DNA from: JAWXCH01 sp034440595
Lineage (GTDB): Bacteria > Planctomycetota > Planctomycetia > Pirellulales > JALHPA01
Reading direction: 5' to 3'
Length of the DNA stretch: 6,940 bases
NCBI GenBank assembly: GCA_034440595.1
Contig: JAWXCH010000357.1
Span: forward strand, 1 to 6,940
Made by a program: the position numbers and the translations under genes. The stretch's first letter is position 1. Each line of letters opens with the position of its first letter. Below the pieces are notes generated by a model. That model searched no databases and was not told the DNA's origin. It saw only the letters and a program-made list of their open reading frames with translations. This document shows positions 5,857 to 6,940 of this stretch, one piece after another.

Positions 5857-6071
5857 CCGCCACCGTTCGCCAGTACGCGTACAAGTCAGTAACGCTACAG
5901 CATGCTGCGGTAGAGATTGGAGTCAGTACCGAAAAACTCCGTACTGCACTGTCGCACTCAACCGATCCCGTGCTGCTGCTGCTCCGTTCAGATCACCCAA
6001 TACTACGCGGTCAGTGGGAAAGCTCCTTTGCTGAAGCAATGCGGCCGAGTCTGTTGCCTTTCACTCCGTGA
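5850..6071 (+). pseudogene. Out-of-frame C-terminal part of the haem protein gene
   Basis: From about 5850 the -1 frame reads TLAATVRQYAYKSV and onward for 71 codons without a stop, ending TGA at 6069-6071. It contains 'LQHAAVEIGVSTEKLRTAL' and 'ILRGQWESSFAEAMRPSL', a helical, protein-like pattern fitting the expected C-terminal region of the upstream haem protein. No start codon with a ribosome binding site precedes it. Restoring one A next to the GAA at 5848-5850 would join the frames as '...EIAETLAATV...'. No slippery heptamer is present at the junction, which argues against programmed frameshifting. A real one-base deletion or a sequencing error are both possible. Confidence 0.75.
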
Positions 6072-6080
6072 AAGAGCAAT
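6053..6080 (+). repeat. REP-like unit, exact copy of 2873-2900
   Basis: All 28 bases match the unit at 2873-2900, including the CTTTCAC/GTGAAAG stem around TCC. The copy overlaps the 3' end of the frameshifted haem gene frame: the last residues LPFTP and the TGA at 6069-6071 come from the repeat. It therefore probably replaced or interrupted the original end of that gene. Confidence 0.8.
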
Positions 6081-6297
6081 TGCCGCTGGGTGTCACAGGT
6101 ATCTTGCCCGGCAGTGCGACGCGCACAACAACGAAAGAATAAATTGTCCCGAAACGCAGAATGGCATCAGAACGATTTGTTTCAAAGTACGCCGAAGGCG
6201 TTCCATTCCACAGCCCATGGTCGCGCAGCGCACCCTGGGTATACGATCCAAAATATCTTGTTACCGCGAAGCGGTTATACATTAAGGAAAAATTCAG
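6072..6297. other. 226-nt gap between the two haem protein genes
   Basis: The gap holds the end of the REP-like unit and the palindromic repeat above. One short frame (6074-6142, ending TAA) reads EQLPLGVTGILPGS and could be the displaced original C-terminus of the haem gene. Otherwise no gene is supported, and no convincing promoter was found: a TTGTTA at 6258 and TATACA at 6276 are only 12 nt apart. Confidence 0.45.
6189..6241. repeat. Palindromic intergenic repeat before the second cytochrome gene
   Basis: A small hairpin ACGCC/GGCGT around GAA (6189-6201) is followed by an 8-bp stem with one mismatch (CCCATGGT at 6214-6221 with ACCCTGGG at 6232-6239) around a GC-rich loop containing GCGCAGCGC. 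The one mismatch suggests decay from a perfect CCCAGGGT/ACCCTGGG stem. The combination 'CGCCGAAGGCG ... CGCAGCGCACCCTGGG' resembles dispersed repeats I associate with Pirellula-like genomes; unverified. A further GAA-loop hairpin, ACCGC/GCGGT, is at 6263-6275. Confidence 0.5.
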
Positions 6298-6795
6298 ATG
6301 CGACTGGTGATACTATCTATCTATGTCGGTTTGGCAACGAGCGTCACAGTCCGGCAACTTGCAAGCGCCGCCACTCCGACTGTTTGTCGACCGCATGTCT
6401 CCAGCTCAACTAACTTGCCAACAACTGTCATCGTCACCTATCCAACATCAGTCGCCGTCCCCGTCGCACCACTCGCCACCTACTGGTACGGGCTGACCTA
6501 TCCACAATCGCCAGGAGTAAACATCGGCACCACCGAAGAATTACAACAGCTACCACCAATATCGAACGACACTGCGGTCACCCCGCAACTTCCACCGGCC
6601 CTACAGCAACACTGTGCGAAGTGTCACGACGCCAAAGCGGCCGGAGGATTCTCACTCCGTGAACCAGAAGGACTGAGCAGTAGCGATCGACTATCAGCGA
6701 TTCGCCAGGTTCTGAGCGGTGCCATGCCACCGAAGAGCGAAAAGCCCTTATCAACAGAAGAAAGGCTCAGCGTTCTGGAAGCCCTGAGCAAATAG
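6298..6795 (+). CDS. Small exported cytochrome c with MPP motif
   Basis: 165 residues. Residues 1 to about 24 are a signal peptide (MR, hydrophobic core, 'LASA' before the cut). Residues about 26-95 are a T-, V- and P-rich low-complexity stretch ('VIVTYPTSVAVPVAPLATYW') with an extra Cys30. Residues 97-165 are a compact cytochrome c domain with haem site 'HCAKCH' (Cys106, Cys109, His110), 'GGFSLREPEGL', and Met143 in 'GAMPPKSEKPLSTEE', the likely distal haem ligand. It would carry one covalently bound haem and act in electron transfer outside the cytoplasmic membrane; its partner is unknown. The ATG at 6298 has AAGGA about 9 nt upstream. It follows the frameshifted haem gene and is 50 nt before another exported protein, so these may form one set. 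Confidence 0.88.
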   Translation: MRLVILSIYVGLATSVTVRQLASAATPTVCRPHVSSSTNLPTTVIVTYPTSVAVPVAPLATYWYGLTYPQSPGVNIGTTEELQQLPPISNDTAVTPQLPPALQQHCAKCHDAKAAGGFSLREPEGLSSSDRLSAIRQVLSGAMPPKSEKPLSTEERLSVLEALSK

Positions 6796-6845
6796 TCTTG
6801 CGTAAATATTTTGATCGAACGGTCCCAAAAACAGGAGAAGTAGCG

Positions 6846-6940
6846 ATGAACAAGCAGTATCGAAAAGTGTTGTTTGGAGTGTTGTTCTTTGGAGCGACGG
6901 TATCAACGGTGAGTCAAACCCACGCCACCGAGTGCGCAGC
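6846..6940 (+). CDS. Start of another exported protein, cut by the right edge
   Basis: 31 complete codons are visible. Basic n-region MNKQYRK, hydrophobic core 'VLFGVLFFGATVSTVS', and a likely cleavage after 'QTHA' make a clear signal peptide. The ATG at 6846 has AGGAG 8 nt upstream (6833-6837). The 50-nt spacing from the cytochrome gene, with no stem between, suggests a shared transcript. The mature part starts TECA; too little is left to identify the product. Confidence 0.8.
   Translation, partial: MNKQYRKVLFGVLFFGATVSTVSQTHATECA

Noticed and set aside
5840..5860. Programmed -1 ribosomal frameshift in the haem gene
   Set aside because: No X-XXY-YYZ slippery heptamer and no evident downstream structure at the junction; a one-base deletion or sequencing error explains the pattern better.
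2873..6080. CRISPR array
   Set aside because: The identical 28-bp units are 3.2 kb apart with genes between them, and the nearby copies are inverted, not regularly spaced direct repeats.
6258..6283. Sigma-70 promoter before the small cytochrome gene
   Set aside because: The TTGTTA and TATACA boxes are only 12 nt apart, and the region overlaps a hairpin.
5917..6285. 122-codon open frame on the plus strand
   Set aside because: It is cysteine- and arginine-rich, out of frame with the readable tail of the haem gene, and crosses two intergenic repeats.

Overview
The window reads like accessory or lightly conserved chromosome of a planctomycete, most likely Pirellulales. This rests on three things: small exported c-type haem proteins with the planctomycete-style C-terminal 'MPP' cytochrome motif, a secreted SnoaL-like protein of the 'SgcJ/EcaC' kind, and many short dispersed palindromic repeats between genes. 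Taxonomy is inferred from gene content and repeat style; no rRNA or other marker is present.

Left part (1-2047, minus strand): rsmE (16S rRNA m3U1498 methyltransferase) is followed by a secreted SnoaL-like protein. The stop codon of that protein overlaps the start of a further exported protein that runs off the left edge. A candidate extended -10 promoter lies before rsmE, and a second TATAAT box lies before the SnoaL-like gene.

Middle (2048-3037): a repeat-rich stretch interrupted by one small plus-strand gene for a membrane-anchored coiled-coil protein (2451-2756). Downstream of it are two abutting stem-loops and a cluster of REP-like palindromes in inverted arrangement.

Right part (3038-6940, plus strand): a 149-residue helical protein of unknown function overlaps by GTGA a cytoplasmic S8 subtilase. 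The subtilase has a complete Asp/His/Ser set and an N-terminal LPPY motif resembling the autoinhibitory LIPY of intracellular subtilisins. Next comes an exported single-haem (CIRCH) protein whose frame is broken by an apparent one-base deletion near 5850. Its last ~70 codons continue cleanly in the -1 frame to 6071, where the stop codon is supplied by a copy of the REP-like repeat. After another repeat-bearing gap come a second small exported cytochrome c (HCAKCH...MPP) and the start of a third exported protein.

The most noteworthy points are the frameshifted haem gene, the REP-like family with compensatory stem changes, and the unrecognised helical-protein/ISP-like-protease pair. No CRISPR, tRNA, rRNA, insertion sequence or recognisable defence system was seen.
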